Part shown: positions 18,046 to 28,350 of the stretch, one piece after another
Layout of the letters: the number at the start of each line of letters is the position of its first letter
Position numbering within the stretch: position 1 is the stretch's first letter
Assembly: GCA_009829735.1 (NCBI GenBank)
Contig: CM020618.1
Span: forward strand, 13,312,568-13,376,567
Direction of reading: 5' to 3'
Length of the DNA: 64,000 bases
Origin: Pyropia yezoensis
Lineage: Eukaryota > Rhodophyta > Bangiophyceae > Bangiales > Bangiaceae
Notes under the pieces: model-generated
Told to the model about the DNA's origin: nothing
What the model saw: only the letters and a program-made list of their open reading frames with translations
Database searches by the model: none
Position numbers and translations under genes: made by a program

Positions 18046-21000
18046 TGCGGCAGTATTGACCCGAGGTACGGGGCAGGACGTGCCATACGAGGGGCGGCAG
18101 ACAGCTAGTCTGGCCCGTTTCTCCCATGCATTTGGGTCCGTATTCCCTAAGTTAGGGATAGTTAGCTTAGTAGTAAGTCCAACTTGGATTTGAGGGCTTC
18201 GTGTGGCCCGGTGGGCAGGTGCTGGGGTGAGAGATTCTGAGTGGTGAGATTCTGAGGGGACCCTGGGGGGATAAGGGGAAGGACAGCGGGGCTTGGCCTC
18301 GCTTCCCCGTCCCGACCAAGAAACTGTTGGCCCACACACCATCCTCTTGTTTTGTGGTGGGGGATTTGCCCCACAGCAGGGATAGCGTGGGTGCGGCTTG
18401 CACATCTTCCTGTTCTCAACGTTACGAGAGGCACCCTCACCGTTGCCACCAACTTGGTGGAGGTTACTGTGAGAGAGTTTCGCCACACAACCAGGACATG
18501 GTGTCGGCGCAGTGGTGCTCCCTCCCTGCTCTGGTGCACACCTTGTACTTGAATTCCGATAGGCGTAGACGCCACCGGGCGACCCTTCCTTGGCCGCTGT
18601 CCATGCATAGCAGCCACCTTAGGCTGGCGTGGTCCGTCCGGATAAGGAACTCTTGTCCTTCCAGGTAGGGACGTAACAAGAAGCAGGCCCAGACGACGGC
18701 CAAGCACTCGCATTCCGCCGTAGAATAGTTCTTCTCTGCTGGAGTCAGGACGCGACTGTACTAGCCCACCGGGAGGAAGTGTCCATCAGGTTGATGCTGG
18801 AGCAGGGAGCACCCGAATTGGACGCCACAGTCGTCGGTTTCCAAGACGAACTGGCCCTCCCGCTTGGGTAGTGCCAGTACTGGAGTCGTGGTCAGGCGTT
18901 TCTTGAGCTCCTAGAAGGCAGCTGTCTGCTTCTCGTCGAACACCGGGAGTTGTGCTGGGAGCTTCTTGCTGGTGATCTTGGTCAACAGCCTGGCAATCAG
19001 GGCGTAGTCGCGCACAAACCGGCCGTAGTCGTTCCACATACCCAGAAAGCTCTTGAGTTCCGTCTGGGTCTTGGGTTGTCGGGCTTGCCGAAGAGCCTTG
19101 ATATTCTTCTCGTTGACCCGAAGCTCCCCCGGACTCAGCACATGCCCCAGGTATTCTACCTCGGTCTCGAACAGGTGGCACTTCTCTGCCTTCAGGGTAA
19201 CTCCAGCCTTGGACAGGAGAGCCAGGACCTCTCGGAGGTGTTCTAGATGCTCCGCCGGGATCTTGGAGAAGACGATAATATCGTCCAAGTAAACCAGACA
19301 TGTCCTCTATCTCAGCCGCGACAGGATGATGTCAATCGCTCTCTGGAAGCTAGCTGGAGCATTGGTGAGGCCAAAAGAAAGACGCTTGCATCCGAATAGC
19401 CCCATATGGCACGTGACGGTGGTCTTGTCCTTATCCTCGTCGGCGAGAGGGATCTTCCAGTATCCGGCATTACAATCCAGAGTCGAGAAGAGGGTGGCGT
19501 CGCCGAGGAAGTCGATGCAATCATCCATCCGGGGTATCGGGTATACATCCTTCACCGTCATCTCGTTCAGGCGCCTGTAGTCAACGCAAAAACGGAAGTG
19601 ACCGCCAGGTTTCGGGACAACCACCACCGGGAAGGCCCACTCGCCATCTGAGGGCTCGATAACATCCATCTTGAGCATGTTGCTAACCTGCTTCTCAATC
19701 TGATCCGGGCGATGTGGTCCAGCCCGGTACGGTTGCAGGTGTACTGGCTTAGCATCCGGCTTACGTTAAATCCGGTGTAGGGCGGCGTCCATCTTGCCCA
19801 GCTCTCCAGACCACAGATTCCGATATTATTGGAGAAGCTTTTCCAGAACCTCCTTCAGGTCGAGAGGAACCATGTCTTGATTAAAATTCGGCATCTTGGG
19901 CGGAGGTGGTTCGGGTGCTGGGGCGTTGCCAGTCGCTTGTGCTTGTTCCGGAAGTACGCCCAGGGCGGATAGGTTGGACGCCAGTTCTTGTTGCAGGTTC
20001 AAGAGGTCCTCCTTGCTCAGGGCACGGGAAGAGCCTCGATAAGGTACTGCCGCCCCAACTCGAGTGCCCTTGGCAAGAGTTATCGGTTTCCAGCTCACGT
20101 TGACGACGAGCACGGAGAATGGGACGTGGTTTTCCACCTTCCCGTGGTGCCCATGGGCCAGAAGCAACCGGTGTTTCGCCAGAAACTCCTTGCGTCCGAA
20201 GATCAGGCATTGACGCATTGTCCGGGTAGTCACTTGAACCTTGGCTTCCGAGCGAGGAGTAAGAAGCACTGGTTTTAAGAGCGTCAAGGTTGAGGACGGG
20301 ACACGGTCCTTCTTGCTCTTGACTACACGTACCTTGGTGTCCAGGTGCTCTAGCACCGGTGACACAAACCCATTGTTGAACTGCACCTCTCCTTCTCCTG
20401 GCAGGACACTTTTGACATGCTGCTTCTGGAAGTCCCAGCCTTGGATGAGGGGGACTGAGAGGGTCTTGACTACGAGAAAGGGAAAAAGCATTGGTTCATT
20501 GTTGACAAAGATGGTGACAGGAAGGCGGCCAAGCGGTCGTAAAGTTTGACCCGAGGCATCCACAATCCGGGTCTTGGTAGGAGCTCTCCAGGCTTGTCTG
20601 CGCCAGCCCGGAGGTAACAGGTTCTCAGTGATGACGTCCGGACCGGCTCCCGTGTCGACCACCGGAGTAACAGCTTGGGGGAGGCTATCGCCCACACGCA
20701 TACGAGCATTGATCTTGAAGTTGTCCTTACGCAGGACGAGCAAAGTCCCCTTGAACAAACAGGGTGTCCAGGCGGCTACCGGTTGAGCAGGTAACTGCCG
20801 TATTTTCTCCAGGCACGCAAGGGGAGAACGGGAAGAAGTACCCTGCCGTCGAAGATTCAGGAAGACCCTTGGGAGGAGCGCGTGCCCTACTCGCTTCCCG
20901 AGCCCGAGGATTCCTTGGAGGTCTCGGTCTCCAGGTCAAAGTCCGTAGGAGCTTCCTTCGTAAGAGCCTCGGTGATGCTCTGCAAGGTCACCACCCGAAC

Positions 21001-21586
21001 CGCGTGTACCTGTGCCTTGTCCGTCTTGGTAGGCGTTCGGCGGTCAGCCCAGTTGACCGCCTTAGCGAACACTAGTCTTTGACGTTTGAGCCTCTCCTGG
21101 AGGTCCGTAGGGATGGTCGGGCACTGGTAAGACAGATGGTCCTCCTTCTGGCACAGCCAACAAGACCGGAAACGCTGGTTCTTAACTTGTTTAGGAGCCA
21201 CCAAGGAAGGCTGCTCCTTGGAGACGAAGCCATCCCACTTGTCACCTGACGCCACGGGAGAAGTCCCGCCGACAGCCAGTACCACTATCGGGTTATCGCC
21301 CCCCTTATACTTGTCGGGTCCGGGACGAACTCGCGACAACGGCTTGGGAGTCGACACCAGAGGGTCCTGGAGTGCCTTGGCCTGTCGGTCCTTTCCCTGG
21401 GTGTAGGCCATCAGCTGCTGGAAGGTATGCTCATGGTGTTCCTGGTTGTAGTTCTCAGCATCAACTTGAAGATATTCAGGAAGCCCTTCCGAGACGATCA
21501 TCTTAAGCCTGTCCTCAGGGTAAACGTTGCCACAAGCCTCGCTCATCTCCCGGACACGGCGGGCGAAGGCCTCTGGATTCTCTTGT

Positions 21587-22556
21587 TGTAAGGATTTGCC
21601 CCTTAAATCCCCACCCGGAACCCAGGGGATATGGACTGGGACCCCTCCTTACATGTCCGGCCCCGATAACTCCCCCCAAGACACATCAATTCCCCACTAC
21701 CCTGGGCGACACCACGCTGTATCCCTGACATTTTGCGGACGTCGGCCGACCGCACGAAAGCCGCCGTCAACGCACTGTCGGAACCCTGTCATGGACGTCG
21801 ATTCTCGACAACGAGGAGCGAGTGACATCGTCGACCAACCACGGACGGACATCCCCGTCTGTGCTGCCTGAATTTTATTCTCTGCGCTGCTTGAAAGCTG
21901 GCATCAAGGACCAGTCACATGATTCACCGACACTGAGGACACCACACATCCTCGCTGGCGGCTGAGTGCGATATGACTGGCTCGCCGGCTTTCGGATTGA
22001 TTGAATTCGGCCAGCTGGTTGGTGACTGGCTGGCCGGTCAAGGGATTGATTGAATTTGACCTTGCTGGCCCTTTCAGCCGGTCGGACCTTCTGGCCGACC
22101 GGCGTGTGGAGCCGGCTGGTGGGGCGCGCTGGGCGCCATCCACGGGACCCCCTTCGTTTCGGGCAAACTGGGGCTGCACTCCTTTAGTGCGCACGCCCTC
22201 CCATGCTTTGTTCTGAGAGACATGCTTTGTTTTTGGACCGTTCTGTGCCTACCGGCGATGCGATGGGGAGACGCATGCTTTGGGGCACCTCGGGTGCCCC
22301 GACGCGAGTATATAGTGTGTGGGTGTCGGCGCCACCGGGGGAGACGAGAGGGGCAAACACAGACACAGACCAAAGACACTGTTTACCTTTTGTACCCTCG
22401 ATTCCCACCGACATCGCGCCCATCTTCTTCCCCAGACCCACCCCCGTCGAGACCACCGTCCTCTTCCCCGTGCCCCGCCGCCCCATTGGCTGGCAGGGCC
22501 CGCTGACACCCCCACGAGTACGTTGAGGGCTCCCCGGTTTTGGGTGGGTCCTCACA
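21587..22556. mobile_element. nested solo-LTR-like insertion, 970 bp
   Basis: Interrupts the gag-like region of the Ty3/gypsy element. It begins TGTAAGGA and ends TCCTCACA, so its ends are imperfect inverted repeats of TGT(A/G)AGGA. Flanking words CTTGT and GTTGT look like a 4-5 bp target duplication. A TATATA-like word lies near 22310. It has no coding domain of its own. The family is not identified; a solo LTR from a different element is the simplest reading. It is younger than its host element. Confidence 0.7.
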
Positions 22557-23757
22557 GTTGTCGCTCCATTGTTGCCCGGTTCAACATTCCCACCGCCTTG
22601 CGCAGGGAGTCCGCGTCAGCGTAGGTGAGCAGGAGCCAGTTGACCGCTTCCGGATAGCTACCAACGGTGCGCCGGACGATGTGTCCGGCTGAGTCTGAAA
22701 GAACTTGGGCGAACCGCTGTTCCGCTTCTCCGGTCATGGAAGGCAAAGATGAGCGCCGGTTTCTTCCCAGAAAACTTGGGATGTACCCCGAAGCTCGGCT
22801 GTATGCGCCGGTTCAGGAACACCATCTTCTTGGCCATCTTTCGGGTGTAACCTTGGTCTTGGCTCTCCAGCCGGTAGTTGCCCCAGTACGTGATCGTGTT
22901 CAGGGAAGCGTCCCCCACTTGGTGAACAGAATAGTCAAACTCGACCAGCCTGCGCCAAGTGGGACCAGGGGTCGCGTCCCACTCGCATCCCTCCTCGGAG
23001 CTGGAGGAACTGGTCTCACTGGTGCTAGAGTGACGTCGGCGATGCCGCCGTCTCCGGCTGCTCCGGTTACGGGTCTTGGAACTTCCCGCCCCATAGGACG
23101 CCAGAGGGGGAAAATCTTGACCGGTCCCAGGAGTCGAGGCCTCACGGAGACCCGTAGAGCCAGTCACAGCTGTGCCTCCGGTACTGGTAGCGCCCACAAG
23201 AAGAGGAGTATACACCCAGCTGCCATGTGTAGGTCCAGAAATAAAGACTCCAGGGGGTATCCCTGGAAGTTCAGGAGTAGAGCCGACAGGAGGGATTCGT
23301 CTGCTTCGAGCGGACTCGAATGCCGTTGACCCCGGGGTGGCTCCCACAGGAGGGACAGCCGGAGGAACCGAAGCAGACGGTATTTGGCCGCCTGTAGACT
23401 CCAGCCCACCACCGGGTGTCGCGCCCAGGTCTGCTTCGCCCGCGGGGACAACGCCGGCTTGGACACCGTCCCCCGCGGTGACCAGGGATGCGTCAAGGGA
23501 CGCAGGGTCTACCCCTTCGGGCACCGTCGTGCCGGGGGGAGTAGCCATATTGGTCTCTTGACAGCCACAGTCCAGTTGCCTGCGTGTCCAAAGATCGTCA
23601 GACCACAAGAGAGGGATTGGAGAGCCAGGAATGAGACTCCCGTGAACGGGTGCAAATAATTCCCAAACCACAGAAGAGGACAAAACAGGAACAACCCAGC
23701 CGCTGCTCCTAAATGTCTCTCCTCAAACACTCCAATCCCCTGCTGCTCCACCAAATA

Positions 23758-24334
23758 TGTGGTGTAAAACTCGATCCTCTCAGACACGTGTCAGTATCCC
23801 TCGGGGGAAAGGGACACGTAACACAGAAAGTGGAACTACGAGAGTGGTATGCCTGTAGCCTCACGTCCCTGCTGGCAGAGCCAACAGATACGCACGGTAG
23901 TGCACACGGGGAAGAGGAAAGCAAACGCGCAGTTGTCTTTTTCCCTGAGGGCGCGGGCCAAGGACGCCTCGCTGTCCCTCTTAACGTGCATCTGGGGGAG
24001 CCTCGGCACGTTGGCCCCGTAGCCCCCCCCCCCCCTACCCCCGAGTGGCCCCGACCCGAGTCTAACCTCGTCAGGTCGGTGGCCACTATCACTACTAATT
24101 CTATTCTCCCTCACTAATCTCACACTCAATTTCTCTCAAATCAAGTCCCTCACAAATATGCAAAAACCCATCAGAAGGCTCTCTCTCACGTGTGGGTAGC
24201 GCAGTCCACCGCATCCCAGTGACGGGCACGGGCCACGGCCGCCAACCATCCCCACACGGCGGGCGTGTTCTGACACCTGGTCTCCCTTGGTCGCCATCCC
24301 GGGTCGACGCCAAGTTAGGGCCAGGGGTGCTACA
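23758..24334 (-). repeat. 577-bp LTR at the 5' end of the Ty3/gypsy element
   Basis: On the minus strand it starts TGTAGCACCCCTGGCCC and ends ACACCACA, the TGT...ACA form usual for this family. The body contains a G-homopolymer near 24026-24038. A TGGTGGAGC word lies 4 bp inside the element, a possible primer-binding site, but no donor tRNA was identified. Confidence 0.85.
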
Positions 24335-26180
24335 GCAACCCACTCGGACGTGCCCGTGGCGAGCCAGTTGGAGACTGCTGCCTGTACCGCCGCGTGAGGG
24401 GGCGCCTGACCCGCAGGGGCCCAGGCCTTGCGCGCCAGTTGCTCTGCGGCGGGGGGGGAAGGTGCTAGGGCTTCCCTCGGGCTCGAGCCCGTGCCCAGTA
24501 GAATCGGGCAGGTCTCGCCGGCCAGTATTATGGACGCTAAGGGGGTCACCGGCCGGCGGCCCCCGTCCATAATCACAGGAAGGGCTAAGCGGGCGGGGTC
24601 CCAGCGGTGCCAGGTGCGCCACCCGGCTTGCCGTCACCTCCCCGGCGGTTGCCGTTCTCGAATTTGCCGCCAGTTTGGCCGTTACCGCCGGCCTTCGGGT
24701 TTTTTTAGGAAGATTCCGTCTCGGCGGCCAATTCCGCCACCGCCGCCGCCACCACCCCCGCCGCCATCGCCTCCGCCGCCCCCGCCGCGGCCGCCGCCTT
24801 CACCGCACGAGCTACCGCCTCCGCCGCTGCCTCGGCCACCGCCGCTACGGTGGGCAGTGTCGCCACGCTTCGCCGTTTGAGCGGCGGCATCGGCTCGTGA
24901 GCGGGCGAGGGACCGTCCGCGGTCTCTGACAACGTGCGCCGCCCGGTCTCGTGCAGCAACCCTGCGGAAGTCACGGCTGGCGAAGTTTGTGAAGTGGTCC
25001 TCGGTCGAGGATGGCGTCGTGGACGGCGGCCGCCCAACCGGGGTCAGTTCGCCACGTGAGGACGACTCCGTAGCGTAAGGCGAGGAGTACGTAGATCTTG
25101 AAGATGTGCGTCCGGGTGGTGGAGCGGACGTCGGATGAATCGTCGAGGGTGGGGGGTGAGGCGCGATTGCCGTCTTCCCAATCGGCAAGGGAGTTGTTGA
25201 TGTGCCGCAGCCGGGTGCAGACTATAAAAAGGAGTTCTGCCTCGATGGAATTGCGTGAGCCGTTAGAGAACTCGGCTGCAAAGGCTGTGTCGCCCGTGGG
25301 GCGGAAAGGCAGGGGGAAGGTGCCCGGGCCGCCAAGGCGGGGCGGCCGCTCAAAGCCCAGGATCCGGGGGCCGCTGTTGTAAACGAACTCCACCGCTGCG
25401 GCGTCGAAGGCGTTGGCAATCCTTGAGTTGGCTCTTGAAAAGTTGGAGTCGTCACCGTCGTCGGGCTGGTCTGCAAAAGCCCCGCCCCCACCTCGTGCGG
25501 GGAAGGGAATATTGACGAAGAGGGGGGGCCGGCCATAATCTGCGGCAGCTTGGCCGCCAAGCGCGCCGCCGCCGCCAGTCCGGAGATCGTCGGGGGCGCG
25601 CCAGCCTCCCGTCGCCGCCGGAACGCCGCCAGGCTGCGCGTCCTCGCCATGCTGGGCGGGGACGCCCCAGTCCAAGGCTTCCCCTTGGTCGCCCCCTAGG
25701 GCTAGGGAATTCTCGAGTGGCGCCGCAGCGTCTTGCGTCGCCGAGGGCGGAGGGAGTGGAGGGAGGGGGGAGGGGGAGGGGGGGGGGTTGGCGGATGCAC
25801 CACCCGGTCCGCGGCCTCGCGCTGGGCAGATGCGGCCACCCGGCGCGCCTCTCGTCGGGCAGAGATTGCTTCGCCAGAGCGAAGCAGGTCGCCACGGGCG
25901 CGACGACGGATCGGCCGAGCCGTGCGGACTCGTGCCAGAGAGGCTGAGAAGGCAGAGCGAGAGCGCCATCCTCGACCCTCGCCCGCAAAACGAGCTCCCG
26001 AAGGGAGCCGGCCGCTGGGGGAAGCAGGGGAGTCGGAGTCTGACCCTGGCATGGCGGGGCCCCGTGCAGGGGCCCTCGGTGGGCGTAGAGCCCGTACCCC
26101 GGGCTGGTCAGCGACCGCCGGGTGTGGTAGGGAGTCATGTCGCCTTAGCGACGGGCCCAGCACCCCGAGCGGGCCCACTC
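24335..26180 (-). mobile_element. unrecognised, probably element-derived coding block
   Basis: Minus-strand coding-like sequence immediately outside the 5' LTR of the Ty3/gypsy element. The best-preserved part (about 24970-25700) has non-repetitive composition unlike chance frames, for example SIEAELLFIVCTRLRHINN and HIFKIYVLLALRYGVVLTW. It carries no zinc knuckle, RT or integrase that I recognise. A gag-like protein of another retroelement is my inference, from its position and its broken state (a few interruptions). It may be a host gene into which the LTR element inserted. Family and age are unknown. Confidence 0.35.
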
Positions 26181-26672
26181 CAGCGGCACGCCGACTCAGT
26201 TGCGCGGGCCAGATGGCGTGGAGGGGGAACCGCGAGGGTGAAGGAACGTGCCGGCTGTCGGCGGCCGGCGCACCTCTCGCCCGCCGGTGGAGAGCTTATA
26301 TCCCCCCGGCGGCCAACTCGGGCCCGCCGACTGACGGTCGGGCCCGTCACAATAAAAACTCCCCAAGCTGCCAGTGCGTAACCCCTACAAAAACACATCT
26401 AGACACAGTTATCCTATATCTACTTGGTCGTAATGGAAAGAGAAAGTTCGGAGCGGGATCCGCGGGCGGACGCCGCCGTCGACCCCTTCAGCACGGCCTC
26501 TCTTCCGTGACGGTACCCTCACCCTACGAAGCCTACCCCCCGCCACGCCATCCTCTGGTACCGAACGTCCTCCCTTGCCTGTGCGCCCTTTTGTCCCTTT
26601 GCTTGCCTCCCTCACAAGACCGCCGTGCACGTCTTGTTGGCCACGCCCCTCCACCTCCCCCCCCCCCCCCCA
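26181..26672 (+). promoter_or_regulatory. upstream region of neuroguidin
   Basis: About 490 bp with a less G+C-rich part at 26345-26450. It ends in a run of 16 C just before the start codon. No coding sequence recognised. Confidence 0.4.
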
Positions 26673-27294
26673 ATGGCCTCCCCCGAGGCAACCGCGGCGG
26701 CCGCGGCGGCCGTGTCGGCAACGCTCCGCCAGATGACAGACACCGCCAACGCCCTCACCGCCACCGTCGAGGACCTCCCCACCCCTGACACGTCGGCCGG
26801 GATGGCCATCCTGTCGGCGCGCACGCACCTGCTCCTCGCCTACACGGCCGCGACGGCGGCCATCATGGCGACACGCGCGGTGGGGGGGGCGGTTGGCGGG
26901 AGCCGCGCGGTGGACCTTGCCGTCGAGGCGCGGGTGGGGCTGGACAAGACGCGGGGGGTGGCGGCCAAGGTGGCGAGCCGCGTGGAGCGGATGCTCGAGG
27001 TTGCCGCCGCCGCCCGGGAGGAGGGGGCGGCCGACCCCCGCGGGGGGGGGGGGGCGCGGCCCGCCGGCTGGGCGGCCTCCGCCCCAACCCGGCGGCGCTG
27101 GTGGAGCCCGCCGACGATGAGCGGGCGGCGGTGGGGGGGGCGGGGGGGGGCGCGACGCTCGCCGCCGAGATTGCGGCGCTGGACGGGGGCGCCGCCGGGG
27201 GGGTTGGGGCGCGCACCACCGCGCCGCGGCCGCGGGACAGCGACGACAGTGACGGCGGCGGCGACGGCAGTGACGACGGGGACGGGGACGGCGG

Positions 27295-27357
<63 letters not shown>

Positions 27358-27614
27358 GGCCGCCGCCGCCACGACCGGTGGCGGGGTGTACCGGCCGCCA
27401 AAGTTTGCGGCGGTCCCCTACACAGCGCCCGGCGCCCCCCCCCCCCCCCCGGCAGCTCGCGGCGTGCGGCGGCGGCGGCGGCGCGGGCCCTCTCCCACGC
27501 GCGCTCCTCTGCGGGCGTCGCGGCGCTGGCCGCCGAGGCCTCCTCCCGCCCCGAGCGCCTGCCCGCCGACGGGGCGGGCGGCGCCACAGGCGGGCCCGGC
27601 GGCGCGCCGGGCGG

Positions 27615-27648
<34 letters not shown>

Positions 27649-28089
27649 GCGGCCGCCGCGCTGGCCGCCGAGGATGGGGAGCGCCGCCGGTACGAGGAGG
27701 CCAACTTTGTGCGCCTCGGTCGCACCAAGGCGGAGCGCCGCGTGCGGGCGGCACGCGAGGCGGCGGCGCGGGCAGAGGCGGGCGGCCTGGGGGGGGGGGC
27801 GGAGGACCTGGGCGGCCTCCTCCGTATGGCTGAGGAGCTGGGGGGGGGGGGGGGGGGGGGTGCCGGGGGTGGGGGGGACAGTGCCGACCATGGCCCGGGG
27901 GGGGGAGTGTTTGCCGGCCGCGGGCGGGGGCGGGGGGGGGGGGGGGGGCGGGGGGGGGGCGCCGCGCGGGGGGGAAGGGCACCAAGCGCCGGGGGGGGGG
28001 GGGGGGGGGGAGCGCAAAAAAGGCCCGCCGCGGGCGCTGACGCGCGTCGGCGGGGGCACTCTGCGGACGCCGTTTGTCGTCATGAGTAG
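26673..28089 (+). CDS. NGDN: neuroguidin/Lcp5 (Sas10/Utp3 family), frame changes at homopolymers
   Basis: Nucleolar protein of the small-subunit processome, needed for 18S rRNA maturation. Start ATG at 26673 (CCCAATGGCC). The Sas10/Utp3/C1D domain is visible as SARTHLLLAYTAATAAIM, then VDLAVEARVGLDKTRGVAAK and VERMLEVAA, as in neuroguidin. The next conserved piece, GLRPNPAALVEPADDE, is in a second frame after the G run at about 27042-27053. VYRPPKFAAVPY (family motif near KYVPPRLVPVHY) stays in that frame. After the C run at 27429-27442, RYEEANFVRLGRTKAERR (family: NYEESMMVRLSVSKREKGRR) lies in a third frame, ending at 28089. The gene therefore needs two frame changes, each at a homopolymer, so miscounted homopolymers in the assembly are the likeliest cause; short introns or true decay are alternatives. 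A long (GGC)n tract at 27291-27357 encodes poly-Gly. Confidence 0.8.
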
Positions 28090-28286
28090 TAGTGGGGCGG
28101 GGCACGGTGGTCGCCGGGGCAAGCCGCGGAGGGAGGGGGCGGGTGGGACGCCCCATCCACACCCGCTGTTGCACGGCGCCGGCAGCGGTCTCCCGCCCAG
28201 CTATGCACTCACCCACGCCCCCCGTCTCGCCCCCCCCCGCCTCCCCCCCCCCTGTCGTTCCCCTCTGTCCGCCCCAGACTCTCCCC

Positions 28287-28327
<41 letters not shown>

Positions 28328-28350
28328 CGCCCATCTTCACCGCGGCGCCC
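28090..28350. other. convergent 3' spacer with long C tract
   Basis: Short spacer between neuroguidin and the WD40 gene. It is dominated by C-rich sequence and includes an uninterrupted run of 39 C. Confidence 0.5.
28288..28326 (+). repeat. 39-nt poly-C tract
   Basis: An uninterrupted run of 39 C on the + strand, so poly-G on the minus strand, the longest homopolymer in the window. It lies in the 3' spacer of two convergent genes. G-quadruplex/i-motif potential is inferred from composition. Its length is probably uncertain in any assembly. Confidence 0.9.

Larger units (their letters stand above)
17469..24334 (-). mobile_element. broken Ty3/gypsy-type (Metaviridae) LTR element
   Basis: A retroelement fossil read on the minus strand. 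In order from high to low coordinates: a 577-bp terminal repeat (23758-24334), a gag-like region (about 22560-23560 and 20880-21580, split by a nested insert), with a zinc-knuckle segment near 21100-21180, an aspartic-protease-like region (about 20500-20700, DTGAG motif), reverse transcriptase (about 19300-19700) and RNase H (about 18460-18760). RT before RNase H with no integrase between fits Ty3/gypsy order, but no integrase was found downstream. The other end carries a second copy of the 577-bp repeat in the opposite orientation. The element is broken, with roughly half a dozen or more interruptions besides the missing part. By eye the two repeats differ at about 20 of 577 positions (3-4%), suggesting a fairly young origin. 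Confidence 0.85.

Noticed and set aside
26409-28288. Minus-strand frames of 439 and 482 codons over neuroguidin
   Set aside because: Antisense to recognisable neuroguidin segments; contain only Arg/Pro runs.
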